A DNA stretch of 64,000 nucleotides from Auanema rhodensis (taxonomy: Eukaryota; Nematoda; Chromadorea; Rhabditida; Rhabditidae): positions 5,456,001-5,520,000 of the forward strand of contig OZ059897.1 in the NCBI GenBank assembly GCA_964057225.1, given 5' to 3'. The notes below the pieces were generated by a model, which worked only from the letters and a program-made list of their open reading frames with translations, ran no database searches and was not told the origin of the DNA. Positions within the stretch are counted from its first letter, which is position 1, and each line of letters begins with the position of its first letter. The translations under genes and the position numbers were made by a program. Positions 48,872 to 62,663 of the stretch are shown here, piece by piece.

Positions 48872-49648
48872 ATGAAGTCGTTTTTGATTCTCTTGGCTGT
48901 TTGCCTTTGCGGAATCGCTTTGGCTGATGAGTATGTCTCAATTGGTTATAAGAACTGTAGTATGTTTCCGAACTTATTTATTTAATTTTCTATTAAAACA
49001 CAATTTCTATAGAGAAAACGAGTGATAAAATTATTTTATTTCCAGAATCTAACTTTGATCTGAAAGATGTAGCTGTCTCTGGATGCACCTTGACAACAAC
49101 TAGCAAGGGAAGAAAACTTTGCGAATTCAAAAAGAAGAGCACCCCACGCATGAGAATCAAGTTTGTTGCTGGTAAGTTGATTCTTTGGCTTAATATTAGA
49201 AAATAAATGTTTATTAAACATATTCAAATCTCAGATAAGGACACAAGTGATTTGCAAACTGCTGTAAAGGCTAAGGTTGAAGAAACTATGATGGATTTCC
49301 CTCTTCCAAACAAGAATACATGTGAATTCGGTAAGATATTAGATGAAAATGAAAAAGAAAAATCTTTGTTCTTTTTAGGTTTATCTTGTCCATTGAAAGC
49401 AGGACAAGAATATGTATATGAGCAAGGCATTTCTATCCTCGATAACTATCCAGTTGTATGTTTTTATTTATTTTTAAAACTTCAATGTTTGTTTGGATAT
49501 TCAGAGAAATTGAAAAAATAAAATTCTTTGAAATTCTCTTATATAATCTTAATTTCAGGATGAAGTTTTCCAAGTCAGCTGGACTATTGGAAATGCTGCT
49601 AATGGTAATGATGTATGCTTGCTGTTCTTGGTTAAAGTAGTCGAATAA
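48872..49648 (+). CDS. Secreted ML-domain (NPC2/MD-2-like) lipid-binding protein
   Basis: Five exons, start 48872 (MKSFLILLAVCLCGIALA signal peptide), stop 49646-49648, about 150 residues, the usual ML length. Six cysteines fit the NPC2 disulfide plan: YKNC, SGC...KLC, NTC...LSC and NDVC. Typical blocks are LSCPLKAGQEYVYEQ, ILDNYPV and VFQVSWTIG. ML proteins form an immunoglobulin-like beta sandwich that holds a sterol or other lipid. NPC2 moves cholesterol in lysosomes, while invertebrate expansions serve in secretion, immunity or chemosensation. An acceptor lies 4 nt before the ATG. Confidence 0.88.
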
Positions 49649-49668
49649 GATTTACAACATGCTAAATC

Positions 49669-49674
49669 AATAAA
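49669..49674 (+). terminator. Poly(A) signal AATAAA
   Basis: Hexamer 21 bp after the stop of the ML-domain gene. Confidence 0.55.
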
Positions 49675-52600
49675 AGATTTTTTTAATATAAAAGCATAGA
49701 TGTTAATAGAATTATATAACTTTGTATAAACATATAGTAAATATGATGATAAGCTTGTGAAGAAGGAAATTCTTAATTAAATCCCGAAAATTATTTTTTC
49801 TTTCATATTTCTTTTGGCAATCAAAATTGAAAATAACTACTTCTAATCGGCCAAATGTTCAAGTAAAGTTCAAGAAAAGTTCTTATTTTGAAAAGAAATC
49901 TCAAATTATTATTGGGCTGAGAATGGAAATTATTGATCAAATCCTTTATAATTATAAGGTTTTTGAATAATCTTATTCATTCACTCTTCGAAATGTTTTT
50001 TTGTACAATCAACTTACTTCAAGAATTTCTAAGTAAATTCAATTAAAAGTTGTGAAAAGTGATTAAAGCATATGTTTTTCTATAAATGATTAGTTAAGCA
50101 TCTTTCTTCCACATATTAACTTCAATATTTCTATCATGATTTTCTTATCGTTTTCATCTTTTTCCACCTTAAACGGGAATTATGCCTGGGGCGTTGGGAT
50201 TAAGGAAAACTTTGTTTTGTTAAGGATAAACGAAAAAGCTTTCAACTTTCTTGATGAATTGAACTGAAACTTGTTGTAAAAAATGTTTCTTTATATCCTC
50301 AAATAGCAAAACTTTTCAAAATTCCAAGGAAAAAAACTTGATCAAAAGTTGAAATTGCGTCTTTGAAACCATACTACAGTTCATTGATATGAAATAATTT
50401 GTAAAGACATTTCAATTTAAAATGATGACAAATAGTTTTGGAAAGCAGGAAGTATTATGCATTTCGTCACACATTTGCTCCGCCTTGTAGAAAAAATTAT
50501 CTTCTGGCTCTTCGGAACATAATTGAGTGTGTGTGAAAGAGAGAAAGAGAGAGAAAGAGAGAGAGATAGACATAGACTAAAAGTAAAGATTAGTCATCTT
50601 ATATAGAAATAAGTAAAATACGAAATTTTAATGAAATTCCAGAGCAGAGGTTATGATAAAGCCGATCCTACCGAAAGCTTTCATTTCCCTTTTCGGACTT
50701 CATTTTCTTCCTATTTCTAGCGTTTGACTTGTATGTTGAAGCAAGTTGTACTGTGTTCAATTGCTACAAATCGACCTTGCATAACATATGAAAACGGATA
50801 CGAATTGAAAAGCAGATAGAGAAAAAAATAATAAAAGAAAGGAGGAATATATAATAAAAATAATTAAATCCATAGAACAACATGCTGTTCTGATATTTGC
50901 GATATCTTTGGGTAGCTCTAAGTTTCAAAATATTATACTTAGTATGAATGAATAGTTATTGTTTTTCCCTTTTTTCTCATTCAAACAGCTGCTATAATAT
51001 TTTGATTTTATTTCTCTATATACACTGACATTCGTCAGATATTCAAGCTGAACATGTTTGAATTCCTTGTTTTTCGTCATGTTTAACTGTTTAGGTTTTT
51101 CTCGAATATGCTCGTGAACCCTCAAACATATTATCGGACTAAATCCAGTTCTTCTGACATCCGTTTTACTTCCCGGTTGTGATCGTTTGCGAAAAAAAAG
51201 GAAAGAAAACGATTTCGTTTAGATAGATAGATGGATAGATATACTCATATACATACATATATATATCATATAATATATAAATATCAACAAATATTAAGTT
51301 AAAACTAAAAATATCTAAAGTTAGCTATTACAAACGAAAGTATTATGCTTATGATTGATCATTTTTTGAAATAACTTGGAATTGCCACCTGATCTGTTTT
51401 GAGCAATCATTGCTCGGTCAGGTGATACTCACTGTTTCATACATTCATTTTCCTTCTAGCAGTATTTTTCTCGATTTTCATTCTCTTAACCTCATTAATC
51501 CATCCATCTTCATCTGTTTTGCACATTTTAAACTTTTTTTCTTCATGCCTTAGGAAATATGTCTCGAATTTCACATGTCAAATCTCTCAACTTAAAAACT
51601 GATCAATGACTAGAATCTACATTTAAAGGGAAAAAAACAACAAAAATTAGAATTAAAAATATTAAAATATATATATTTGTTTGTAAATGTAATAGCTTAC
51701 TTGTTCTTCATAGCATATGTTCAATGAAATTTGCATGAGAGAAGGTGCAGGATATGAGCAGATTAGTTTGATTTCCTTCCTGTTCAACAACAACGTTCAC
51801 TTTGCAATTCGTTAATTCTTATTCAAAATATATATATTCTGAGCTTTAGAGAAAAATTCTGATTTATTTTGTTAACTATTACTTCCGGATTCACGAATGT
51901 TTCAGCTAAAAAAAGAAACAATCATTTTCAGCAGCAGTCGCAATTTCTTTCCTCTTTTGGGTTTGTCATCAGAAGAAAAAGTCTTTTCTTAGTTTTTTTT
52001 TCTGAATAAAAACTAAATATGTACATATGTAACTTTGCTTCTTTCATAATATCTGTTTTTCAGCAGTTCCGTTATACTTTTCTTGAGAGTTATACATTAT
52101 ATTTTAAAATTTGATAGACTTTTAACTAATTTATCGATGCCCCACTACACAGTATTCTTTCCTATTGATAAAAGAACAGAATTCGAACCAAAAAGTTTTA
52201 AAATTACTAGTAGGAAATGTTTCTGTTATATTCCCAACTATACTATGCATGGGTATCTTACTACTTATTCTATCCTACTCCTCCCCCACCCCTTTCATCC
52301 TTCCTCATGTTCATGCATATGTGCTACTGAAAAAGCAAGAAGAAAAAAGAATGAAAAACAATTCCTCTCTACTTTCATCATTTCAAAATTAAAAGAGAAA
52401 GCATAATATGTTAACAAACTAACATGAAAACGGCTTGTGCGGCACTAAGTCACAAGCAACAAATCTCATCCAATGCTTGAAACAATCAGAATTAAGTAGC
52501 TTCCTTTTTGTGAGCAGAATTTCCTGAAGTCTTCAACTTTTCAATCAAAAAGAACTGCAAACTAACTGAAAGCATTTATCAGAGAATGGCTTTTGTTTTC

Positions 52601-53000
52601 AGTTTTTGTACTAATGAATAGGTTTTAAGATGTTTTCTTCTTTCTACCTCATTTATGTTACGAACCAATTCAAATTTTAATATAGATCTAGATGTTATAC
52701 ATAGATCTATTCAATATCTATATAAACCTATTTTACATCAAATATTTCAAATATATTTTGAATAATTTGAAAAATATTAAAATCATATAAGTTAAATAAA
52801 TGTTTTCTTCTATAAAGCACCACCTTTTCTCTGTTAGCATGGTATCTTATCTTCTAAATTATCACGAAAACTCTTTCGAATTTTTTTTTGAAAACAACTA
52901 GAAGTGCTCATTACAACTAATTTTTTTGAAAACTTTCACTTTTCTTTAAAAAAAAAGAAGAAGAAAATTTCTGAGCTGAAATAAAAGTTCAGAAGCCATT
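49675..53000. other. Gene-poor AT-rich region, left part
   Basis: No exon-like structure found. Contains a GA-rich tract at 50530-50570 and an inverted E-box hairpin at 51386-51424. Open frames here are short, low-complexity and lack splice support. Confidence 0.45.
51386..51424. promoter_or_regulatory. Nested inverted repeat with paired CACCTG/CAGGTG E-boxes
   Basis: CACCTGA (51386-51392) and TCAGGTG (51418-51424) are perfect complements and enclose a second perfect palindrome GAGCAAT-C-ATTGCTC (51401-51415). Each outer arm is a Snail/bHLH-type E-box. Function is inferred. Confidence 0.35.
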
Positions 53001-56000
53001 GGTCATCAGGGAGGCATTGTCTTCTCAGAAATACTTCCTACTCTTTTTTCTATTTTTTTCTTCCTGGTTTCTTTTTCTTTCGAAACTTTTTCCATCATTT
53101 CACTAGATTTCATTTATTTTTCATTTGAATTTGAAAAAAAAAAACTTTCTAATATCAGGTATATATATGTATAACTATATAAATAGCATTTATGCAAATT
53201 GATCATTTTACTGACGTAGTAACGTGAGTCTCATTTTTCATTTTCAAGCGTATGAAAGTGGTTGCATTTCACGTATTCACATTATCTTTCTTTATTCCAT
53301 TTACTCATATCATCTAAGTACTCTTATTCATTTCAGTTTTTTTATATTATATCGTATAGTATTCTTGATTATTCTCTTTGATACATCTATGTATACGAAT
53401 GTAAATCCTCCGATAGAAAGATAATGAAAACCTCTCTACTAGACAAACGCGATAGACATCGTTCAATTTCTTTTTGCATTTCCTCATCTCGACCGAATCT
53501 ACTTCCTTATTTGTGTCTGTTCTGTCTCGTTGTGCGGACCAGACTGAGACTGGCTTTTCAGTTCTATTCTCTTTAACTCGAATTTTGTCTTTTCGCAATT
53601 TGTTATCTACAATATTCATTTGAAAAACCTTCTGCTATTACTTGATCCTTCTACAGCTTGCACAGCACATTTATTTCCTCATTGCCTATCGCTATCACTC
53701 TTTCCTTAATTTATCTAATAAAAATATATTTTATGACGTACTAAACCTGATAAAATTTCTTTTAATTCTTCAAAAACAATCAATTGAATTTTTATCATTT
53801 TGAAACGATAATATTGGAAAGAAGACTACAATCATTCCACAAAATGTTCAGATATAAGATGTAATTTTATTGTTTCATCACTTTATATAGTTAAGTTGAT
53901 TACAATTGAAAATTACTTCCTCATTCAACAGAGCAAAAAGCAAATCTTCCTAATAACATTATTCAGATATATCTATATATAACTATAATGTGACATAAAA
54001 TATTATATGAAATCTATATACATATGTACATAAACTTTTAAGCTAATTCATTTATAAGTTATCTATCTTCTATATCAAAACATATAGTATTGATAATGGA
54101 TAATATATGTTACTTTATATAATATTTGTTTTCTTAAAATGATTTATACAACTCGTTAACAACTTCCTCATTTAGTAAACCGTTCTTTATAATTTATACT
54201 ATATATGCACTTATATGCCTGTTATGTATATAATTAATAGAAAAACATATTTTTTTCTTTTTTTAGCTTTCTGCCCTTTTCAATATGTATTTCTATTTTG
54301 ATCCATATTATACCTCAAAGATATTAACTTTTATAATTTAGTTCAACTTTCTTTTCTTTTTCTTTTCATCGTTCTTTTCTCCTGTTAGTCATTTTTTGAA
54401 CAAAAAGTGGGCGCATATGTCGTTTTTGCTATTGGGCACACTGAATCTGAAACTTCATAAGCTCTTTATCTCTTAAATCGTACTAGTCCTATGGGCTTCT
54501 TGAAATCAAGCCTCAAAAATTATTCTCTAGAACGCTTTTCTATTTTTCTTGATAGTACATTGAATAGAGCTAAAATAGCCAAAACTCGTTCAAGGTTAAT
54601 TACATTTAGTTCTGACCATTCAGCAACCTTCAGAATCAGATCTTCTTGCTGTTTGCACTTACTGAAAGGTCATGTCTCTTTTTGCAGTGATAACTACGGC
54701 GAACAAGATGCTTCACGTTATCCAGGAAGTGATTCCATTTATAGTGCTTTCATCTTTTTTCATCATGTTCCTATTTCATAGCAGTTTCATGTCCCGCCTT
54801 TTGTTTCCTATCTCTGTTACTTTTTTTCCTCTTTCCCTCTCTGTATCTCTTTCATTTCCTCTAAACCTCTTTTCCTCTCACTCACTTATTCTCTTCATCT
54901 CATTTTCACTATTTCTTTCAGTTTTACTTTATTTTGTTCTCTGCCCAACCACCACCATCAGCAGCATCAGCACCACATCGATCAGTCTTTGTTCAAGGGG
55001 AGGGCCATAGGGCTGTGAGAAATGGAAGAGATACACAGACAGATAAAGAGAGAGGCAGAGAAAAAGAGAGAAAGAGAAAACTTCCGCCTTCCGCCCCTTC
55101 CGCCCCAAACGAAATTCACAAGCAGCTGACTATACGACGATGACGATCAGCTTGTTCATCTTCATTGTCTTTGCATGAGTAATAGTGATAACCCTTATGT
55201 AACAGCTGATCTGAATCATATTCACCATTTCTCGTCTGTAACATAACTGTTTATACATCAACTATTTCCTATTCGATGAAATACGCCCCGACTAAGAGCG
55301 ATTGCATTATTGCTCAACGACGACCCTACCCGGAACTACTTGGTGGCAGAACCAACCCGGAACTACGTATAGAACAAGAGTTAAATATCATGTTGTAAAG
55401 CCTTGTCTTTCTGCAATCTTTCTCTATGACTTCCGCTCTCTGTGTGTCTCTTCCTCATCATCATCTCCTCTTGCTGCCGCTTTCGGCCTGATTTTCTCTT
55501 AATGTTCATCCTCTATTTTTTTCTCTTCTCCCCTAGTTCTCTTTGTTTTAGTCGGTGTATACCAATTCTTTCTCTTTTATTTCTCTCTCTCTCTCTCCCT
55601 CTCTCTCTCTCTTTCTCTCTCTCAAATATTTTTTTCTATCTGTCTAATTCAAGATTATTCCACTACAATTAAACTATCCATTATCGTTACCTGTTCTTTT
55701 CATGTTTAGGCCATTTTTTTAATGTGGAACAGTTAGAGAGGAAAGCAACAACAGTAAATCATAATTCTCTTTATCCTATCACCTTCGTTTTCATTTGAAA
55801 AACATTATTTTGCTTGTTTCCTAAATCTAACTGTTCTCTTTGCCAGTATATAAACAACATTTTATCATCAGTTGCGGAAAGAAAATATATCAATCTTGGG
55901 TCATATTGATTATTTAAAGATAGATGTTCCTATTAAAATGAGAAAAACATGTTTATAAATAGTTAAAGCATCCATCTATGGGTTTGTCAGCATATTGGAT

Positions 56001-59000
56001 TTCTTTCAACATTTCTCCGAATTCAATTTCCGTTTTTTTTTGTTTGGAAGACCAGTAGCTTTTATTAAAGGTGACATTTTGCTCCCTCTCTCTATCTCAC
56101 TCTCTCTCTCTCTTTCTCTCTATTTCTTTATCTCTTTCTCTTTTTTCTTCTCAGACTTCTTTCTTGTTCTATAGATACATATAATTCAGATATTTGAATA
56201 TGGCTTACTTGTAATCATCCCTTATTATATAATGAAGAATTATAAAAAGTTGAATAGATTGGGAAAATCTTATTGGATAATCTTTCAAAAAATTTCATCC
56301 CCATTCACAAAATTTTTTATGATAAGCCAAAATTAACATTCAAGTTTTACGGCAATTTGTATATAATCCTATCTCTCTCTCTCTCTTTCCTTCTCTCTCT
56401 TTCTTTCTCTTTCTCTCATTCAATTTTCATTTTTCACCCCCTTCCCCCCATGTTCTTAGCATCTTAACATGTTTCTCACTTCCTCTTGTTATAGCTCCTT
56501 GTTTTGTATGACAATATGAATACTGAGACATGTACACATAAATGATCAATAGAATATTTAACCATTATAAAACAAAAAAAAAAGAAGATTAGAAATATGA
56601 ACAATTTTCATGTTTTTCCTCTTTTAGATTTCTTTATATTTTACAGTATTTGTAGTTTGATATGATGAGATTGACAGAGTTTTCATACCACGTGTGCGAT
56701 GAAGATAGAGATGAAGATAGAGATAGAGGGAGATAAAGAGAGAGGGGGAGACAGAGAGAGAGAGAAAAATAGATTCATTAGATACATTTGACATAAAATT
56801 CCTTTTTTGTTTCTTAATATAATATATATTTATATGTATATATAATATTAAAACTGTTTCTCATATATCTCCAATATCTTGTAATACATTTTTTTTATTT
56901 TTTGTAATTCACATACATATAGATTGTTTTTGAATTCGATTATGTTTTCACAAGATTTACATTCTTTTTCTCACCTCGGTAAAACTTTTTTTTCTCTCTC
57001 TCTCTGTCTCTCTCTTACTATCTACTACTACCTCTTTTCACCTCTATATCTCTCTCTCTATCTATTTCTCTTTTCCTGTTATGCTTTACTTGACAATCTC
57101 TACTTTTCTATCTTTATAAAAAAATATATATATATCCTAATAAATGAAAAAATCATGAAAAATTCTCATTTTTTTTATTTTTCAAAACATTTGTTTTTAA
57201 TTTGTCATTTTGTTTCTCTATTTCATGACTGTCTTTAATATATCTTCACTATTTTTGGTTTTGTTCTCCTATTTTTCATTTTGTATTATTTTGCTTCCTT
57301 ATTCATTTATATCACTAATCTCATCCTAATTCCTCTGCTTTAATTCATCTTTTTCTCTATTTTTATAACTTTTTAAAAGAACTTAACGTTTCCTTTTTCA
57401 TCCTAATTTTCTATATTTATAATGTAATATAATATTTAAACTGATTTCATCCAATGCCATCTTCTTTACTCAAATTTCATTCACGATATCGTTGAACTTC
57501 TATATCTTAATCAGTCTATTCACAACTGTTTGCCTAATAACTCTCGTTACTCTGGACAAGTTTGAACTAACGGATCTACATAACAGGAAACTTGACTTAA
57601 ACTAGGAAGTTCTCTCCAATATGACAGCAGTCGTTGTCAATTTGATCGCTTTATCATGTATGCATTCAAGAGTCTCTACTCCTTCAATTAGGCTTTGCAT
57701 AATTTCCAAAAAGTCTCTCGAAAAAAATTTCATCAAGAGCATAACAGAACGAAATTTACGTAGATGAAGTCGTAAATGGACAACGGAATATATGTGAGCT
57801 TCTTCGCTGACTTCCGTGTTCTAGACATTTCTCTCTTAACTCAATCGTGTTCTACTGTTCACTGCACACTATACCCTTTTTCCATATTTCAATATCTTAG
57901 TACATATTCTGAAATTATTTTGAAATTCATATTATTCTATGTTCTTAATGTCATGCTGCTTATCTGCCTAATTCGATGCATAACAAAGAATCACGCATGC
58001 TTCCTTCCTTCCAATATACTATGCTTCTCAAATGACATCACTTCCGCTTTATACAGCTTGGTTTTCTATTTTTTTTCCTCATTCGTCTCAAAGAGCTTCA
58101 TGATAAATCTAACTTCCGCAACGCATATCATTTATATTCTTTTGAAAAATAATAAATCATCAGCTATTTCTCTTACATTTTCTTTTCCTTTTTTTTAAAA
58201 ATAGTTACACTTGGAAAATATATAGATATATATTGTTTATACAATATATATGAACATTTTCAATAACATTTTAACTTATTTCAAATATTAATTATATGGA
58301 AAATATTATAGTTAATATTTTTATATATATATACATAGATAAATGGGCAAAAAAAGAACTTTTTTCTAACTTTTTTTTATTCTTTTTGAGAGAAACCATC
58401 GTGAAAACTGCTTCATTCAAACGAATAATCATTGTATTCAAAGATTCAACCGTTTCATTATCTCATGTTATATAAAAAAAAAAAAAAAGAAAACGTATCT
58501 TTCGTGTAAATATCATTGTCAGTCTCATTTTTGTGTTCACTCACATATACATACACATACATACATACATACACATGGATAAATACATACAGATATATCT
58601 TTCTTTTTTCATTTTTTTCTATTTCAATGTTAAGAATAAATCATCTTATACAACCACTCTATTTTATTTATTATCTTCATATGATCTTTTTCCTTCTTTT
58701 TTTTGATTTCAATTCCGAAGTTACAAAAGAAAAAAATGATTTGCGCAAAATTTATATCGTTTTCGTGCGGGAAGCAAGACAGAAAAAAAGTTCGATTTTT
58801 CTGATTGTCTAGTCAATGTTTGAGAAATGAGAAAAAAAAGAACATTTGTTAATTCACTGAAACTACCAACTCTTTCATACTATCTATCACAATGTATCCC
58901 AAGTCAGAAGAGTTTTTGAGAAAGTAAAACGTCTAACTTTCTCGAATGAACTTATACTGGATTAGTGACAAGAATTGAATGAATGATCTGGTTTTCCCAC

Positions 59001-60000
59001 ATCTATCAGGTATAAGGATAATGATATCTTTCGAAAGTGGATCTACCTGAAAGGAGAAAAGAGACGGGAAAGAAGAGATAGTTAGATAGATAAAAGTGAA
59101 TAAGTGAGTGGGGTAGATTGAAAAGAAAAAAACAAGGTAAGGAAATATGAAGGAGGGGTTTATCGTTGTTCGTGAAGTTTCAGTTTTTCATTGCTTCCCC
59201 CTTGTGTGGTTTTTCTTTCATCGCTATTCCACTCGTCGTGCTGCTAAAGTATGTTCACTTTGTCTCTGTCTATGTCTTTGGTCTCTTATTTTTTCTTCCT
59301 GGTTATCTAATACACTATACATTTGATATAGCTTGAGGACGTATGAAATAAAGTAAGAGAGAAGATTTTCGTTGAATAACATAAATATAAAGTAGAGATT
59401 GACTTGAAAGTTGAACAGAAAGAAAGAAAGAGAGTAGGAAAAGATGGAAAGAATAATTCAGTTTGGGTCTTGATACGTTTACACGGAAAGCATATATACA
59501 TACATGTAGCATGTAGATATGGCTCATGTTCATTGCTCCCTTAAATACATCCTTATGAGCATTTTCGCTACAAAGTTTTTGTATTGATGTTCTTTCATTT
59601 GTTCTTTCTCTAAGTTCTAAAAAAAATAAACTTTTCTAAATGTGCCCCAAATCCAAATTTATAAGAATTTCTTTATGAAATCCGAGTTGTTGTTCAGATT
59701 CAACATAAGAAGTTTATTCTTTTACGAACTTTCTCATTTTCTTTTCTTTTTTTTTTAAATTTTTATTCTTTTTATAATTAATATTCTTTTCTTATAATAC
59801 TATTATCATTATATAATATAAATATTTAAGAGTATAAATCAGTTTATGAAAAGTTGTAAATATTCCATTTTCTTATTGAATATTCTATTTTTTTTTCGTT
59901 TTCAAATTTTATTTTTTCTTTTAATATAAATATGAGTTTTTCTTCTCTCTTGTAATATATCTTTCATTTTCTTATCTTAACAGTTATTTTTTATTTTCAG
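53001..60000 (+). other. 7-kb pyrimidine-skewed, CT-microsatellite region
   Basis: Strongly T+C-rich on the + strand. Clear (CT)n tracts lie at about 55579-55624, 56086-56135 and 56369-56416, with GA patches near 55025-55080, 56700-56765 and 59040-59150. A 12-bp direct repeat ACCCGGAACTAC occurs at 55330-55341 and 55357-55368. Open frames are Ser/Leu/Phe artefacts of this composition. It may be the 5' intron and regulatory region of the membrane-protein gene at 60042, which has a TTTTCAG acceptor at 59994-60000. Confidence 0.45.
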
Positions 60001-60041
60001 ATTTTCAATCATCGTCCTTATACTCTAATCTATCTCCAGGA

Positions 60042-61406
60042 ATGAGCTTAACAACTCTCACTTTAGTTCTTCTATATTCCTGCTTATGTGGAATGGCTTC
60101 AGCTGATGTTTTACGCACTGTCATTTGTAAAAATTTATGTAATGACTACTTACATGTTCCTGAATCAGCTATGCCATTATGCTCCGATGTGCATTTGAAG
60201 ATGAATGAATGTGGCACAGGTTTGTATTTTTTATTATATCTTATGAATATAATTTTAATCAAAAATTGTAAATAATTATATTCTAAAGAATATATGTTTT
60301 ATCCTATATTTATGTAATCAATGTATTCTCTTTTTTTCTTCCAAACGTTTAAATACCTTTTACTTTTTTTAAAATTTCATTTTTTTTTGTGAAAAGAAAA
60401 AGTTAGAAAACTTGGTTAACTTACATATATTATGAAAAAGTTGCAATTGAAATATAATTTGAACTTGGCCAACTAATTCATCATATGCAATCAAATTGTT
60501 TTCTTTTACTCTAATATTGATTAACATTTTACCTAGAGAATGTGAATAATTATTTGAAATATTATATTTTAATCTAATCATTGGTCGTTAAAATAAAACT
60601 TCCTGTTCTTCCAATTACATGAATTCTTGCAATATATAAGCATATTTTCTAAATCTTAATAAATGAACAGGGAATAATATATATTTCTCTTTCCTTATAT
60701 TATAATATTTTAATCATATCATGTTATTCATATATGTGAATTTACTTATTTCAGTGATCACATGTGGTTGGGCTGAAGCTGAACGAGACAAAGTTCGACC
60801 AGTCGCCAACACTACAGATATAGTTTGTTGCTATCGAACAGTCATTGTGAGTTTTTTTGATTAGTTTGCATTCTTATTACATACATTTCTTGATAAGATA
60901 ATATAAAATGCTAAACATTATTATTAAATTATTAAATATTATATTGTTTCAGAAAGAAAAGGGAGATTGTGATGTTCATACTCCAGAAGTGAAGCCTGTT
61001 GAAGTTCAAATGGTAAGCATAATTTCCTTTTAATATTAATTTTATTCATTTGATAATCTATATTCACGTTTTGATTATTTTTTTTGTTTCAGGCTAATAT
61101 TTCGTGTGCAACTGAAACATGGTTACCGTGGCTCATTGCTTCAATTCTATTGATGGTTGTTGTAATTCAGGTAGCTAAATATTTTATTTTTTCTCAGAAT
61201 AAGACTTGTTTATTAGTTTTTTTATTTGAAAAGAAATTCGATATTTATGAATATTTAATTAATTTCAGTCAGCTGTTATCATCTGGACCTGTATTCATCG
61301 TCCAGGCCATCAGAAGGTTCAACAAGCACCAATGATGGAAGTTCAGTGCTCCAGAAGGCCTCTCTATATGGCTCGGCCGCTCGTTGATGGATCATTAGTA
61401 GCATAG
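60042..61406 (+). CDS. Small Cys-rich type I membrane protein, family unknown
   Basis: Five exons: 60042-60219, 60755-60846, 60953-61012, 61093-61170 and 61269-61406. They total 546 nt and encode 181 residues, all in phase. A signal peptide (about 21 residues ending GMASA) leads to an ectodomain with nine cysteines (ICKNLC, LCSD, ECG, TCGW, VCCYR, DCD, SCA) and two N-glycosylation sites (NTT, NIS). A membrane helix WLPWLIASILLMVVVI follows, continuing into SAVIIW, then a cytoplasmic tail of about 45 residues with basic RRPLYMARPL. I do not recognise the family. The Cys spacing could be a compact disulfide module of a nematode-restricted receptor or matrix protein. An acceptor at 60000 suggests a spliced 5' UTR with a large upstream intron. 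Confidence 0.78.
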
Positions 61407-62663
61407 GATATATAATCAAATTAGCTTTTATACACTTCGTAAACATAATCATCGTCATTGTTATTATCACGAAGAAATCATCGTCATCATCGTTGCCGTA
61501 GACATCATCGTTGGGTCGTTGAGCGTCTTCAGAAAAAAGAAATTCATTTTTTTCAAACTTGTCAGCCATATCACGGGTTATTAACATGTAGCCTGAAAAA
61601 GATCTAATTTCTTGTCCTGCTTTCTATCTATTTTAATAATTTCTTCCGCTTTTTGTTTATTATTCCCTTTTTTCAATGGGAAAAAAAAACAAAAATTATT
61701 GTAATTTTCTTATCTTACACATAATTCAACACACCTGTCTCTTCCTCTTTCTCTCTCTCTCTCTCTCTCTCTCTTTTTCCCTCTCTCCCCGATCCCCCTC
61801 TATTTCTTTCATTCTCTTTATAATGATGCATGGATGTTGAAGACAATTATCCGTACCAAAACACATCATGAAATAGCTTGTCAATTTAGTTTTTAGATTT
61901 CATTTAGTTTTGAAACAATATTCTACCTCAAAATTCTGAATATTTGATTATTTAGTATTTGAAAATAAAATATCGGCTTACGTGGCTTGAACCGAAAGTC
62001 ACGTGACGCCACAACGAAACTTCATTTCTATTTAGCGTAGAAGCACACAGCGGTTGTGATTTCATATATTTTATTGTAAAACAAATTAATTTATTTGTAA
62101 AAAGTACAATATTGACTTGCTAATATGGGTTAAGCATTTTCATCCTGCAATCATTATCATAACTCTTGTTTCTTCTATCTATTTTTCTCATTTGAGAAGT
62201 TTTTTTTTTGTTGTTATAATTTTTTAAACTTTTTATCTATCGTACTTTCTCATATAAATGTTATTTCGGGTCAAAATAGGAACCAAAATGCCTAGTTTAC
62301 TTTAAAAATTCAATATCGCCGCCATTCTCGATCTAAAGCTCTTCTTATTTCTTTTCTTTTTAAACATTATATTTTTCTTTTTGCTGCATGTTTTTTTTGT
62401 TTTGGTGCCAGGTATGTAAATATGGTTACCTCTTACCTATTCTGATCTCAATAAATTATATATTTTTTTTTGTTTTAAACTTATATATCATTATTTTAAA
62501 ATAAATAAATATAAAAAATATGTATAGATCTACATATATAGATAATTCGAGAAAGAAATACAATGCTGTCCGCAATTAACTATGCATATAGTAAATGACG
62601 ATCAAAATATGTAAATTTCAAAATTTCATTCATTTTTTTCAACCTTAAAGCAAACGCTTATAT
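61407..62663. other. Convergent intergenic region
   Basis: Non-coding AT-rich sequence with a (CT)n tract at about 61743-61775. A 102-codon minus frame (61587-61279) overlaps the last exon of the membrane-protein gene and is Asp-rich; judged spurious. Confidence 0.5.

Noticed and set aside
53347-53619. 90-codon Lys/Arg/Glu-rich minus frame
   Set aside because: Reflects the local pyrimidine skew of the + strand; no supporting signal.
61279-61587. 102-codon Asp-rich minus frame
   Set aside because: Overlaps the last coding exon of the membrane-protein gene and a GAT/ATC triplet tract.
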